Below, in pieces: positions 50,924 to 59,831 of a DNA stretch of 64,000 nucleotides. The position numbers were made by a program, and so were the translations under genes. Every line of letters starts with the position of its first letter. Within the stretch, counting starts at the first letter, position 1. Origin of the DNA: Nitrosopumilus ureiphilus. GTDB taxonomy: Archaea; Thermoproteota; Nitrososphaeria; Nitrososphaerales; Nitrosopumilaceae. The stretch is taken from contig NZ_CP026995.1 in NCBI RefSeq assembly GCF_013407185.1, positions 1,075,913-1,139,912 on the forward strand, written 5' to 3'. The notes under the pieces were generated by a model. It was not told the DNA's origin, made no database searches, and saw only the letters and a program-made list of their open reading frames with translations.

Positions 50924-52132
50924 ATGGAAGAAAAAGATAATTCGATTATTTTTAGATCATATGGCTTTGAAAATGATGACCGGTGTAAAACCATTGTAAA
51001 AATTGAATCAGATTACATGGATAGATTGGGAATTAAAGAAGGCGATATTGTTAAGGTTACAGGTAAAGATAGTGCCATGGCATTTTGTTTTTCATTAAAC
51101 CAAGAAGAACTTGAAAAAGCAGAATCACAAGATCTTCCAATAGAGTATTTGAATCCAGACCATGAGGAGATTGAATACCCACGAGTCATCATGAGCAGTC
51201 CCGTACACTGTAATGCATGTCCATCAGGACGATTAAGATTAATAAAATTGGAAAAACTCTCTACTAGTGATTTCAAAAACCAAATTCCAGAGGCCAATAT
51301 TGTTACATTTGGAACAATGAAATTTGCAGAAAATGCAATGCCAGGATATAAAGACAATATTGATTTTTCATCCTTGTTTGGACAAATAGTAAAAAAACAA
51401 GAAAGAGTCAACACATCATTTTTCCCTGACTTTGCACAAAAACACCAACGAACTTCTAGAGGTGGACGTTCCCATCCTCCAAATTTTTCATCCATAATTA
51501 TTAATGTAAAACCAGAAGACCATAATTTTTGGCTTGTCACAAAAAATACAAAATTTGAATTTCAAGACATTCCCATGGATGAGTTTAAAGGTAAAGCAAC
51601 CAAACCTGAGGCTTTATCTTTTCTTAAGACAATTCCAATTCCACACAAGTTCCATGTACTGGATACTGAAATTGTTTTCACATCCTTAGAAGTTTTTGAA
51701 AATACCATGAAGCTTCGATGGTATTCCTTTCAAAGAATAAAGCTACCAGAAAATATTTTTTCAAATCCTTCAAAGGCAAATGAGATAACCATGCAGATGA
51801 GTCACGAGTCAGCTGAATTAACAATTGAAATTAGAGATGATCTTGGAAATGTCTATGCAGATGGACTTTCTATTGGGGGTGGAGGAAGTAGTGGTCCTGA
51901 TCCTACTACAAATGAAATGATTTTGGATCATTCGGGAGAATATAGATTCCACTCAACACTGAATCCTAAAGCAAAAGAGATTTCAATTATTGTAAAAGAG
52001 ATAATGTGGATAAAAAGAAATCGTAGAGATATGCCAACTCCTACGACTCCTCCAAATATGGGACAAATGACTGAGTCTCACCCTACACTCTCAGTATTAG
52101 AGGGCCCATGGGAATTCAAAATTATTCTTTGA
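50924..52132 (+). CDS. Cdc48 N-domain-like protein with long C-terminal part
   Basis: A 402-residue protein. Residues ~15-110 resemble a double-psi barrel of the Cdc48-N type (VKIESDYMDRLGIKEGDIVK, VTGKDSAMAF), more diverged than the one at 46545. VHCNACPSGRLRLIKLEKL has a CxxC. The rest (~290 residues) is beta-rich and contains GGGGSSGPDPTTNE and PTTPPNMGQM. No ATPase motifs. Function unknown; adaptor-type roles are possible. Confidence 0.65.
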   Translation: MEEKDNSIIFRSYGFENDDRCKTIVKIESDYMDRLGIKEGDIVKVTGKDSAMAFCFSLNQEELEKAESQDLPIEYLNPDHEEIEYPRVIMSSPVHCNACPSGRLRLIKLEKLSTSDFKNQIPEANIVTFGTMKFAENAMPGYKDNIDFSSLFGQIVKKQERVNTSFFPDFAQKHQRTSRGGRSHPPNFSSIIINVKPEDHNFWLVTKNTKFEFQDIPMDEFKGKATKPEALSFLKTIPIPHKFHVLDTEIVFTSLEVFENTMKLRWYSFQRIKLPENIFSNPSKANEITMQMSHESAELTIEIRDDLGNVYADGLSIGGGGSSGPDPTTNEMILDHSGEYRFHSTLNPKAKEISIIVKEIMWIKRNRRDMPTPTTPPNMGQMTESHPTLSVLEGPWEFKIIL

Positions 52133-52202
52133 TAATTTAGATGGGATAAATTCCAAAATCAGGCGTTCTGTATTTTCATAATCTTCTATAATATTATGAG
52201 GC

Positions 52203-52221
52203 TCAAATCCTAATGGGTTTG
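52203..52221 (+). terminator. TTCAAA-family palindrome
   Basis: TCAAA-t-CC-TAAT-GGG-TTTGA, about 70 bases behind the 50924 gene. The core AAATCCTAATGGG also occurs in the copies at 50801 and 52693 with one or two changes. Confidence 0.45.
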
Positions 52222-52298
52222 AACTGTGCAAATTCATATTCATCAACCATACGAAACTACTGATTTCTATTGTTAAATACAATAAATCACAATATTTT

Positions 52299-52649
52299 AT
52301 GATGTATTTTTGGTTTGATTGGATAAAGCCCGAGTTTAAATTAATCGAATCAAATCCGATAGACCGCAAAAAGGAAATTGAAAAGATAAAAAATCTTAGA
52401 AAAATAATGATGGTTACCGCAATACCGCTTTGGATTTTTTCTGCGGCTTTACTAATACCTGTTTTAATGGATTATTATAGATTAGATGAACCTACGTCTG
52501 TAGATTTTCAAAATAACTATTTTGTAATTGGAATGATTTCAGGATGTCTTGGAATTGTTGTCATGATGATTGGTATCACTCGGTTATTTACAATACAGCA
52601 AACTTTGTATATGGATTATTCTGTACAAAAGCAGCCACAATTATCCTAG
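52299..52649 (+). CDS. Two-helix membrane protein
   Basis: A 116-residue protein: cytosolic charged N-terminus (NPIDRKKEIEKIKNLRK), two membrane helices (MMVTAIPLWIFSAALLIPVL; FVIGMISGCLGIVVMMIGIT). No motif. Followed by a family palindrome. Confidence 0.65.
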   Translation: MMYFWFDWIKPEFKLIESNPIDRKKEIEKIKNLRKIMMVTAIPLWIFSAALLIPVLMDYYRLDEPTSVDFQNNYFVIGMISGCLGIVVMMIGITRLFTIQQTLYMDYSVQKQPQLS

Positions 52650-52691
52650 ACCACATACTGTTGGATAGTAAAGGGTCTACACAGTATAATT

Positions 52692-52709
52692 CAAATCCTA
52701 ATGGATTTG
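52692..52709 (+). terminator. TTCAAA-family palindrome
   Basis: CAAATCC-TAAT-GGATTTG, a perfect 7-bp stem with a 4-base loop, about 42 bases after the stop at 52649. Confidence 0.5.
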
Positions 52710-52761
52710 GTGTAGTTGATTTTTACGGGTTTGAACTTTAGTATTTACATCCAAGTCATTC

Positions 52762-52941
52762 TTACCGTAATGGAATCATCTGCTTCTCAGATTCACATTG
52801 AAGGAACATTTGAGTACCAATGATTTGTACACCAGTACATGTTGTTTCAATGTTACCAACAAATACTCCTTTGAATCTATCGCGTGAAATATCTAGTTTG
52901 TAATGAATACTGCAAGAAACTTTTTTGCATACTTCAGTCCA
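52762..52941 (-). pseudogene. Remnant of a Cys-containing secreted-type protein
   Basis: An open frame of 59 codons (VCKKVSCSIHYKLDISRD, TTCTGVQIIGTQMFLQCES) without a start codon. It follows the helicase stop directly and happens to be in the same frame. Five cysteines and beta pattern recall the secreted proteins at 47-49 kb. A decayed or truncated gene is likelier than read-through. Confidence 0.45.
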
Positions 52942-54627
52942 CTACAGGTTTTCTATCCCTAAAACATCATAGTATGCCTTTGGAATCATCTGCTGACCTT
53001 TAAAAAGAACATTGTTTATAGCAGTATCTAAAACGTAAGTTTTTGCCCAATCATCATCACTTCTAATTGAACGCCCAAATCCTTGCAATATCTTTATGAG
53101 AGTTTGAGATGTATACCATAAAGGAAATTTATTCATTTTTGCCCTAGTTCTCTTTTCAGTATAGTTTGGATAAGGCACCTTTGCAATGATTTGGAATCTT
53201 GATAAATCATCCTTTAGATCAACTCCCTCCCAAAGTGATGACGACAACAATACGCCGGTGGGATCAGTGGCATGCTCTGAAATTATATCATCCTGTGATT
53301 TTCCATCCTTGTTTCTGCTATGACAAATTCTAATTCTTGAAGAATTTTTTGGGGAAAGGTGTTGAAGAATTTTTCGACATCTCGGAATAGAGGATGTCAA
53401 TATTAAACCTCGCTCATTTGAATGTTCACCTAAAATCCTATCTATTGTTTTGATTACTTCAAGTTCATCCTCATCAGTAGACCCATAACTTAATCGGCGA
53501 ACATTAAGAAGATCGATTTTTCTATTTTCGATTGGAAATGGTGATTTTTCAGTATCTACAAGTGCAACGTCATCTTTTTCTAATCCCATATTTTCACAAA
53601 AACTGGATTTGTCAATTGTGGCAGACATGAATAACTGATAATCTGTTTCAAAGAATTCATTAGCAAATTTTGAAACATCTATAGGTCTTACCGATATAGT
53701 TCTGAAATTTCCATTAAAATCTTTAACAGGATCATTTACAACAAAGTTATTTTTATCAGACATGATGTCTATTTTTGCTTGAGCAGATCTATTATAACGC
53801 CTTTCCAATCCACTTATCAATTCATAGTCGGGTTCTTTTTGAAATACAGAACTTTCTTTGATATCTTTTATTTTCTTGGCATAAGAATATGCCATATCAT
53901 CAGTTAATTTGATCACAGAGTCCAAATCTGTAAAATCATACTTTTCAGAATTTAGATTACACTCATCAACTTGCCCACTGAAAATATCAAATCCAACAAA
54001 CTGAATTATTTGATCCTCAATTTTATGTGCCTCATCAAATACAGTAACCTTTCTATCAAGATAATCTTCAAAAAGTTTTTTGTTAAATTTCATAATTGTA
54101 AAAAATGCATGATAATTCCACAAAGAATGCTTTGATGTTAGCGCATCATATTTTTGTAAATAATAGTGACAAGATTGAGAATCCTGAGTTTTTTCTTCAA
54201 CTTGTTTTATTGTAGGCTTGTATTTGCATACACTAACTACCTCTTTTCCGTTTTTGTTAATCCTCTCCTGACACACTCCTTTATCACATGACAGACCCCA
54301 TCGCATAGCCTTCCTATCATTATCAACTTTCTCTGCATCCATTAATTTGAGACATGGGAAATTTTGTTTTCCTTTTACAGGTTTTAGAAACGGGATATCT
54401 TTGATGTATTGATCTTGAAGATGTTTTGATGCAGTAACAGTAAAAGAGCTATCAAAATAACTTGAAACAGTGGCCCCTACAAGAGATTTGCCTACACCTG
54501 TAGGTGCGCACAAAATAATTTTTTTATAGCCAGATTTCAGATTCTCTTCAATTTTTGAAATGATCTCTTTTTGAATTTCACGTGGAGTAAACTGTGTAGG
54601 AAATTTTTCTAAAAGAGACAGGATCAA
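52942..54627 (-). CDS. XPD/DinG-like superfamily 2 DNA helicase
   Basis: A 561-residue helicase. APTGVGKS (41-48) is Walker A, VFDEAHKIEDQ (DEAH 198-201) Walker B. Cysteines near 92, 114, 119, 134 and 153 lie between them, as in the Fe-S domain of XPD/DinG helicases. LSSSLWEGVDLKDD and QGFGRSIRSDDDW are motifs V and VI. 5'-3' unwinding in repair or replication stress is the family role. It is shorter than typical XPD and may be a paralogue rather than the main XPD. Confidence 0.9.
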   Translation of the reverse strand: MILSLLEKFPTQFTPREIQKEIISKIEENLKSGYKKIILCAPTGVGKSLVGATVSSYFDSSFTVTASKHLQDQYIKDIPFLKPVKGKQNFPCLKLMDAEKVDNDRKAMRWGLSCDKGVCQERINKNGKEVVSVCKYKPTIKQVEEKTQDSQSCHYYLQKYDALTSKHSLWNYHAFFTIMKFNKKLFEDYLDRKVTVFDEAHKIEDQIIQFVGFDIFSGQVDECNLNSEKYDFTDLDSVIKLTDDMAYSYAKKIKDIKESSVFQKEPDYELISGLERRYNRSAQAKIDIMSDKNNFVVNDPVKDFNGNFRTISVRPIDVSKFANEFFETDYQLFMSATIDKSSFCENMGLEKDDVALVDTEKSPFPIENRKIDLLNVRRLSYGSTDEDELEVIKTIDRILGEHSNERGLILTSSIPRCRKILQHLSPKNSSRIRICHSRNKDGKSQDDIISEHATDPTGVLLSSSLWEGVDLKDDLSRFQIIAKVPYPNYTEKRTRAKMNKFPLWYTSQTLIKILQGFGRSIRSDDDWAKTYVLDTAINNVLFKGQQMIPKAYYDVLGIENL

Positions 54628-54720
54628 ATCTATTTTTTCTCAATATTAAAAGCATGAAGGTTCTTGTAATATCCTAGTTTTAGTAATCTAGTTTAATATC
54701 TAGTAAAACTATCTCATGTC

Positions 54721-55038
54721 ATGGAGTTATTAGAGGATAAAATGAGAGTTTGGCTTGAAAGTGCTAAATTTGTAAAACCAAATTCAGGAGTATATGTTCT
54801 CTACAACAGAAGTAAAGAGCCAATATACATTGGGGAAACTGACAATTTAGAGCAAACATTTACAAAATATGTTGATACTGATTTTGAAGGAAATGAATGC
54901 AAGCAAAAAACACAGTCATACCAGAGAGTATTTACAGAGAATCCCAAAGAATTCCAACTGAAATTAATGGAAGATTTCAAAAATGAAACAGGCAAATTTC
55001 CTTCATGTAATTCTGAGATTCAGTTAGAAACACATTGA
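54721..55038 (+). CDS. GIY-YIG-like domain protein
   Basis: A 105-residue protein. SGVYVLYNRSKEPIYIGETD then NL has the 'GVY...YIG' pair of GIY-YIG nucleases at normal spacing. The expected Arg helix and Glu metal ligand are not clear (an ETGKFPSCNSEI segment lies near the end), so it may be inactive or diverged. Divergent from the helicase gene. Confidence 0.65.
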   Translation: MELLEDKMRVWLESAKFVKPNSGVYVLYNRSKEPIYIGETDNLEQTFTKYVDTDFEGNECKQKTQSYQRVFTENPKEFQLKLMEDFKNETGKFPSCNSEIQLETH

Positions 55039-55100
55039 CAATGTGCACTGCATTGCACTGAAGTCCTAGTTGATTAATATGAAAACTGTAAAAATTCGGT

Positions 55101-55343
55101 ATGTCTAATGCAATGATTTACGTAGGAATTGCTGTTGGTGTTGTAGCAATGGCAGGTGCTATTGCATACGGTACTGCTAACCAGCAAAATTATATTCCAG
55201 AAGATGCAGTCTTGTCTCAAGCAGCAGAGCAAGGCCTACTACCAAAAACAGGAGCTTTGGGGGCTGATTTGAATAAGGAAAAATGGCATGAAGATCCATT
55301 TGGTGACCTTGCACAAAAAATTAAAGAACAAAACGGAAGATAA
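55101..55343 (+). CDS. Small single-pass membrane protein
   Basis: An 80-residue protein with one N-terminal helix (MIYVGIAVGVVAMAGAIAYG) and a soluble tail (EKWHEDPFGDLAQKIKEQNG). Could be a subunit of a membrane complex. No family recognised. Confidence 0.65.
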   Translation: MSNAMIYVGIAVGVVAMAGAIAYGTANQQNYIPEDAVLSQAAEQGLLPKTGALGADLNKEKWHEDPFGDLAQKIKEQNGR

Positions 55344-55501
55344 TCTAATTTAGATTATTTCCTTTTTATTTAATTTTAAAACATCATTCTAGAATCAACT
55401 ATATTTCAAATATGCAAAATATGAGAGATTTTTCATTTTTTAGGAATGGTTCTATTCAATTTTAGAGAAAACAATTAATTCAAGATTGATCAATTATTGT
55501 A

Positions 55502-55633
55502 ATGCATCAATGTTATTATTGCGAACAATTATTCGAATCAAAAGAACAGCTATACGAGCATGTTGAAGTTCATTCAGATATTGAACGAAATAAAGAAATC
55601 ATGGAAAGAAAAAAGAAAGCAGAGAAAAAATAA
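55502..55633 (+). CDS. 43-residue C2H2 zinc-finger miniprotein
   Basis: HQCYYCEQLFESKEQLYEHV then EVH is a full C2H2 finger: C-x2-C-x12-H-x3-H with the normal hydrophobic Phe and Leu. A basic helical tail (ERNKEIMERKKKAEKK) follows. Suited to nucleic-acid binding. Confidence 0.75.
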   Translation: MHQCYYCEQLFESKEQLYEHVEVHSDIERNKEIMERKKKAEKK

Positions 55634-55721
55634 TTGTTCAAGCCTAAAGTAAAAAAAATAGAGTAAAGGTCAGAATTTATCCAATTCATGGGCAGATATA
55701 ATTATTTTAATTTCATTCAAT

Positions 55722-55982
55722 ATGGATTGGATAGAAATGATATTGAAAAAATCATGTGATAGAACACTCACTAAAGGTGAAGTCCTACACAGTTTATTTC
55801 ATATGATAGAGGTAAATGAAAATACATTAAACCAAATTCAAACAGATGGCAGAGATTTTGGTCCGGAATTAGAAGAATTAAAACAAACAGAAATTAGAGA
55901 TTTGGATTTTCATCTGAAATATTATCGAAGTTTAGTAAATTACATTAATTCCATACCCGAAAATAAAATTTTTGAAAGATAA
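55722..55982 (+). CDS. Small hypothetical protein
   Basis: An 86-residue, mostly helical, soluble protein (KGEVLHSLFHMIEVNENTLN). No motif. Converges on the following small minus-strand gene with 2 bases between. Confidence 0.65.
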   Translation: MDWIEMILKKSCDRTLTKGEVLHSLFHMIEVNENTLNQIQTDGRDFGPELEELKQTEIRDLDFHLKYYRSLVNYINSIPENKIFER

Positions 55983-55984
55983 AC

Positions 55985-56128
55985 CTAGTAATCCCATGAA
56001 ACTGTATAAGAAACAAAGGTTTTAGGCATAGATTTTTTCTTTTGAATTCCCCATTCATCAGGAGTATGTCCTGAATTTAGTTCAGATAATTCACTCCAAT
56101 TGAATTTAGGCAATTTTGCAGTATCCAT
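55985..56128 (-). CDS. 47-residue hypothetical protein
   Basis: KFNWSELSELNSGHTPDEWG then a basic middle and FVSYTVSWDY. ATG at 56126-56128, TAG at 55985. A WSEL-type, Trp-rich miniprotein without a known family; base use is gene-like. Confidence 0.5.
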   Translation of the reverse strand: MDTAKLPKFNWSELSELNSGHTPDEWGIQKKKSMPKTFVSYTVSWDY

Positions 56129-56183
56129 TAATTATAATTGAAAAAGGATGTTAATAATAATGAAGTTTGCAGTGCATGGCAAT

Positions 56184-56720
56184 TTAAAATCTTAATTTAT
56201 CAAACATTAGATTGTATTTTAGTTGTTTCTCAACATTTTGACCAAATTCTGTTTGAGCGTCATATTCTTCACGCCGTTTATCCAAAATCTTCTCTAATTT
56301 TTCAACTTCTTCTGCAATCATTCTTCCGGAATCTTCTTTTGCAAATTGTTTTTGCTGGTCTTCATTTTGACCTCTCGTAGGAAAACATTTACCATAAAAT
56401 GCATTCTGTAAATTATGAATATTTTCACGTTTTACTAATTCTGCTAGATCAAAATGGCCTTGTTCATGTTTTAATAAATTCTCTGTATTTTGTGAAATTC
56501 TAAACCAAGAGAGACAAGGAAAGAATTCTACAGAAAGACGAATATCTTCAATTAGAAACAATATTTGATCATCAATTTTTTCAGAATTAATTGTCCATGT
56601 AAATCGATATTTTATTACACTGTGAGAATCTTCAAATGCTGCAGGATTAGATTCTGCTTTAAAATCAGACCACTTGAGAAATGTCTTATGTGCCCAAACA
56701 ACAACATCACTTTCACTCAC
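56184..56720 (-). CDS. DUF922-like putative metalloprotease
   Basis: A 178-residue protein. LLKHEQGHFDLAELV has the HExxH zinc motif (HEQGH), preceded by a beta-rich half starting WAHKTFLKWSDFKAES. The order matches DUF922-type proteins. Two cysteines near CFPTRGQ and SCLSW-like text (FPCLSWF). No signal peptide seen. Substrate unknown. Confidence 0.7.
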   Translation of the reverse strand: MSESDVVVWAHKTFLKWSDFKAESNPAAFEDSHSVIKYRFTWTINSEKIDDQILFLIEDIRLSVEFFPCLSWFRISQNTENLLKHEQGHFDLAELVKRENIHNLQNAFYGKCFPTRGQNEDQQKQFAKEDSGRMIAEEVEKLEKILDKRREEYDAQTEFGQNVEKQLKYNLMFDKLRF

Positions 56721-56804
56721 AATATACCACTTTCATCTGAGGATAAAATTATTGAGATTTTTGCTTATAATATAATAATAAAATTAAACGATCATAAAAT
56801 AGCG

Positions 56805-57008
56805 TCAAATTCGCTTCCCATCACGCCCGCTGAATTTACCAAATGGCTGGGATGCATCAAAGCCAAACCAAGAATACCCATCATTCTCCAAAGATTTGTG
56901 AAATTTTTGATGATCAATTAATTCTGAATCACCCCAATTTCCCGCATGAATAAACTCACAATTCTCAAATTTGTGATTTTTTTGGACTCCCTTGCATTTG
57001 ATGATCAA
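56805..57008 (-). CDS. Small hypothetical protein
   Basis: A 67-residue frame with a natural composition (KFENCEFIHAGNWGDSELID, GYSWFGFDASQPFGKFSGRD). The aromatic-Gly rich end suggests a folded beta protein. No motif. Confidence 0.6.
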   Translation of the reverse strand: MIIKCKGVQKNHKFENCEFIHAGNWGDSELIDHQKFHKSLENDGYSWFGFDASQPFGKFSGRDGKRI

Positions 57009-57454
57009 CTAATTATAGATAGATTCCAAGACTGAAAAATTTATTGTTAAAGAAAAATGTTTGACAGCAAACGAATTCTAGGGGCATGGTCGATTAAGAC
57101 AACATAGGAATACCGCCAAACAGATAACTCGATATACAATAGGTGTAGAAGACTAAAAGAAACAGTACGTGCAGTTTGAACACCCTCATGCCTGATGTGG
57201 TATAATCAGTAAATACAGGCTCAATTTTTGAAAAAATGTAAATTAGATCATTTTTTCAACCCATTTTGATTAAAATTCAAGACATGTTTTATTTTAAGAA
57301 TTTTTGAGGATTAAGATTATTAGAAATAATGAAAGCAAGATGGTTGCTTGTTTGACATCTAACCGTAACTCCCAAAGAGTCGATGCAAAAGGATTTCAAA
57401 CATGCTTGCTTTCATATTCTAAACTATTAATTTTAGAAGAATTTAGCATAATCG
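57009..57454. other. Long intergenic stretch with an inverted repeat
   Basis: No protein gene seen. 57329-57339 (ATGAAAGCAAG) and 57405-57415 (CTTGCTTTCAT) are perfectly complementary; inside, TTGTTTG and CAAACATG can extend pairing. The ~87-base span could be a structured RNA. Confidence 0.45.
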
Positions 57455-57532
57455 ATGAATACTAGATTTTACATCACTATGGGCATCTCAGTTGCAGCTT
57501 TGGCAGTGGGATTTATTTTATTATTTGGATAA
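57455..57532 (+). CDS. 25-residue membrane peptide
   Basis: NTRFYITMGISVAALAVGFI then LLFG: almost entirely one membrane helix after a short polar start. It converges on the protease gene with no gap. May be a genuine tiny membrane protein; too short to be sure. Confidence 0.35.
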   Translation: MNTRFYITMGISVAALAVGFILLFG

Positions 57533-58435
57533 TTATTGTGAGATTTTGAAGTTAGGATTGCATCCTAATTGATTAACAATTTCATTTACTTTGTCAATTA
57601 GATTGTTTTGTTGTTTGATAATGTCATTTATTTTATCAGTTTTTCCTTTTAAATTCTCAAATAATGTTGTAGCAGTTCGGTATTCGACTGATGACAGGGT
57701 TTTATCTTCATAGTATTGATATTCTTTAAGATGTTTATCATATAGTAATTTTTCATCAGATAATTTCTTGCCAAGTGATTCAATTTCATTTCTCATTTCT
57801 TTTTCTTGTTCTAGTAATAGTTTCTGACCAATGTATAGTTCTTCAAATCTTTGAGGAATCCCATATCCTCTATTATCAAATGAATTTTGAGGAGACTCGT
57901 ATGAGTACATCAAATGGCCCGTTTCATTTGTGTGTCCTAGTTTTAATGCATGGCCAATTTCATGCATCAAAATATTTGCAACCATATTCTCATCATTTTG
58001 AATAAAATCATCATTGCAATCAACAGCACCAACTGAGATATTCAACACACAGTGACTTAGAATTCCAAATAAAACAGAATTACAAGTTGCAAGCCCAGTA
58101 TGTGTAGGAGAGGAATATTCTTGCCATTTTATCTCAATATTGGAGTTTTCTGATTCAACAAATTTCAATTGAGGGTTATTAGACTCCCATGTGGCAATTG
58201 CTTTTTCTAATGCATTAATTGGAATTTCTTTGTCGGGAATCTCAGGTACAGACTGGAATGAATAAGAAATGATCTGATTTTCATTTGAAACCAAAACATT
58301 GGGAATTTGCCAGATATTTTCAACTGTAGGTGTTAATTTGACAGAGTTATTTGCTGTGCCAAATGGTAAAATATCAGCGTACCATGTATATCCAATCATG
58401 CCTATAATTACAAGAATTGCAAAAATTCCTTTCAA
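57533..58435 (-). CDS. Matrixin-like zinc metalloprotease
   Basis: A 300-residue exported protein: N-terminal helix (IFAILVIIGMIGYTWYADIL), protease domain with ILMHEIGHALKLGHTNET, i.e. HExxHxxGxxH, and LMYSYES as the Met-turn. The C-terminal ~100 residues are coiled coil (KLLLEQEKEMRNEIESLGKK). Acts outside the membrane on unknown proteins. Confidence 0.87.
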   Translation of the reverse strand: MKGIFAILVIIGMIGYTWYADILPFGTANNSVKLTPTVENIWQIPNVLVSNENQIISYSFQSVPEIPDKEIPINALEKAIATWESNNPQLKFVESENSNIEIKWQEYSSPTHTGLATCNSVLFGILSHCVLNISVGAVDCNDDFIQNDENMVANILMHEIGHALKLGHTNETGHLMYSYESPQNSFDNRGYGIPQRFEELYIGQKLLLEQEKEMRNEIESLGKKLSDEKLLYDKHLKEYQYYEDKTLSSVEYRTATTLFENLKGKTDKINDIIKQQNNLIDKVNEIVNQLGCNPNFKISQ

Positions 58436-58573
58436 TAACTAGGCAAGAATCATATCAATACCTAAGACTTTCTATGGAGAAATCAGTAAATTCAAAGATT
58501 GAAATTTTTGATTGTATGAATCAATTTTCATATACTTTTTTTATTTTAAGTATACTTTCAAATCAAAAACATT

Positions 58574-58635
58574 GCCACAGATAAGCTGGGATGTTGGTAA
58601 TCCGATACGACATTGATTACCAAGTCATCTGTGGC
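58574..58635 (-). terminator. Long two-stem hairpin, terminator or small RNA
   Basis: GCCACAGAT (58574-58582) pairs with ATCTGTGGC (58627-58635). Inside, TTGGTAATC (58594-58602) pairs with GATTACCAA (58615-58623). Each stem is 9 perfect pairs, with an 11/3-base internal loop. On minus it lies 9 bases after the stop of the next gene and is followed by TGTTTTTG, so a terminator is plausible. Confidence 0.6.
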
Positions 58636-58644
58636 CAAAAAATT

Positions 58645-58899
58645 TCAATTGTGATGAGAATTAGAGACATAATTTTCAATTTCATCTTTTGAATACAACC
58701 CTGTGTTAGAATTTACTAATTTTGAGATATTTTGAAATGCAGGACATTGATTATCGATACTAAAAAGTTCCTCGCAGTTAGGACATTGTATTACCACATG
58801 ATTTCCCCAATCACATTCAATATCATCAATTATTTCAAAAGCGACCACATCATTACAAGTACATTGCAATTTGTTTTTGAATTTATCAACCAGATTCAC
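58645..58899 (-). CDS. Cys-rich zinc protein
   Basis: An 84-residue protein with LQCTCNDVV and IQCPNCEELFSIDNQCP, enough Cys for a zinc ribbon. Ends in a His-containing tail (NSHHN). Divergent from the next Cys-rich gene. Confidence 0.7.
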   Translation of the reverse strand: MNLVDKFKNKLQCTCNDVVAFEIIDDIECDWGNHVVIQCPNCEELFSIDNQCPAFQNISKLVNSNTGLYSKDEIENYVSNSHHN

Positions 58900-58961
58900 A
58901 GAAATTCTCCAGAAAAATCAAATATAATTTATTAATAATCAAATAAAGAGAAAATTTGTAA

Positions 58962-59165
58962 TTGACTGAATGTCCCACATGTAAACTTTTGATGGAATCT
59001 CACTCCACATCAGAATTAATGGAATGCTGTATGAAACAAGTTGGAGACGAATTTGATGAAGAACAAACAGGAAATTGCCTAAATTGCAAACATGGTATAA
59101 AAAAGCATACAGACAAAGAACTTGCCGAATGCACACTAGAATACCTCAAATCAGGGATTAGGTAG
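58962..59165 (+). CDS. Cys-rich zinc-ribbon-like protein
   Basis: A 67-residue protein with two similar halves: ECPTCKLLMESHSTSELMEC and NCLNCKHGIKKHTDKELAEC. The two repeats (CxxC...H(S/T)..EL.EC) suggest internal duplication and two metal sites. Starts at TTG 58962; no ATG fits. Confidence 0.7.
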   Translation: MTECPTCKLLMESHSTSELMECCMKQVGDEFDEEQTGNCLNCKHGIKKHTDKELAECTLEYLKSGIR

Positions 59166-59207
59166 TTTAAGATAGGAATAAACATCAGAATAATAAAAAA
59201 AGATTCA

Positions 59208-59798
59208 TTGGATCAGAGAACAAGAAAATTAATTGGAGAGTTTTCACCCATGTGGACTAACAAACAAGTATGGGAATTTGAGCAGGTAAATGAAAATCTA
59301 AGATTTGATGTTGTTTATGCCGAACCAGGAAATTATGGTGCAAAATCATGGAAATCAAAATTAGCATTTACTGATTCTGAGATCAGGGATGTAACTGTTC
59401 AAACTTTTGATAATTTGATAGATAGAAACGAATTATGGATAGCAAACAAAGCCCAAGGAAGGCTTGAAAATCAATACATCCCATATCTCATGGCAGTAAT
59501 GGTAGATATTATGATAGAAGAAGAAATTTGTCTAAATTTTAGAATTGAAGACAGTTGCTTGGTAGTTTCAATAGATTCCAATGCAGATGTGATTGACTGC
59601 AAAGAATTCTTTGAGGAATTTTATCATCTAGCAACAGGTTTCAATTATAATGTAGATACAGGAATTCCTGATGATGAGACAGAAGCTGAAATCTACCTTA
59701 CACGACTACAAGAAGAATTTGATTATAAAATGAAAGAGCGTTTAGGTGACAAATATTTGCCAGGGAATAATGATCCAGATACGATCAACGCCAAATGA
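59208..59798 (+). CDS. Hypothetical protein, 196 residues
   Basis: Soluble acidic protein from a TTG start. LIGEFSPMWTNKQVWEFEQV opens it, then an alpha/beta body and a C-terminal helix. No motif. It lies in a row of plus-strand genes from 58962 to 60170. Confidence 0.65.
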   Translation: MDQRTRKLIGEFSPMWTNKQVWEFEQVNENLRFDVVYAEPGNYGAKSWKSKLAFTDSEIRDVTVQTFDNLIDRNELWIANKAQGRLENQYIPYLMAVMVDIMIEEEICLNFRIEDSCLVVSIDSNADVIDCKEFFEEFYHLATGFNYNVDTGIPDDETEAEIYLTRLQEEFDYKMKERLGDKYLPGNNDPDTINAK

Positions 59799-59831
59799 TT
59801 ACTAAAATACTAGAAAATACTGGAAAAAATA

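Noticed and set aside
46519-52709. CRISPR array
   Set aside because: The palindromes are irregularly spaced by genes, not by uniform short spacers.
58574-58635. H/ACA guide RNA
   Set aside because: No ACA box after the lower stem in either orientation, and the pocket is very uneven (11/3).
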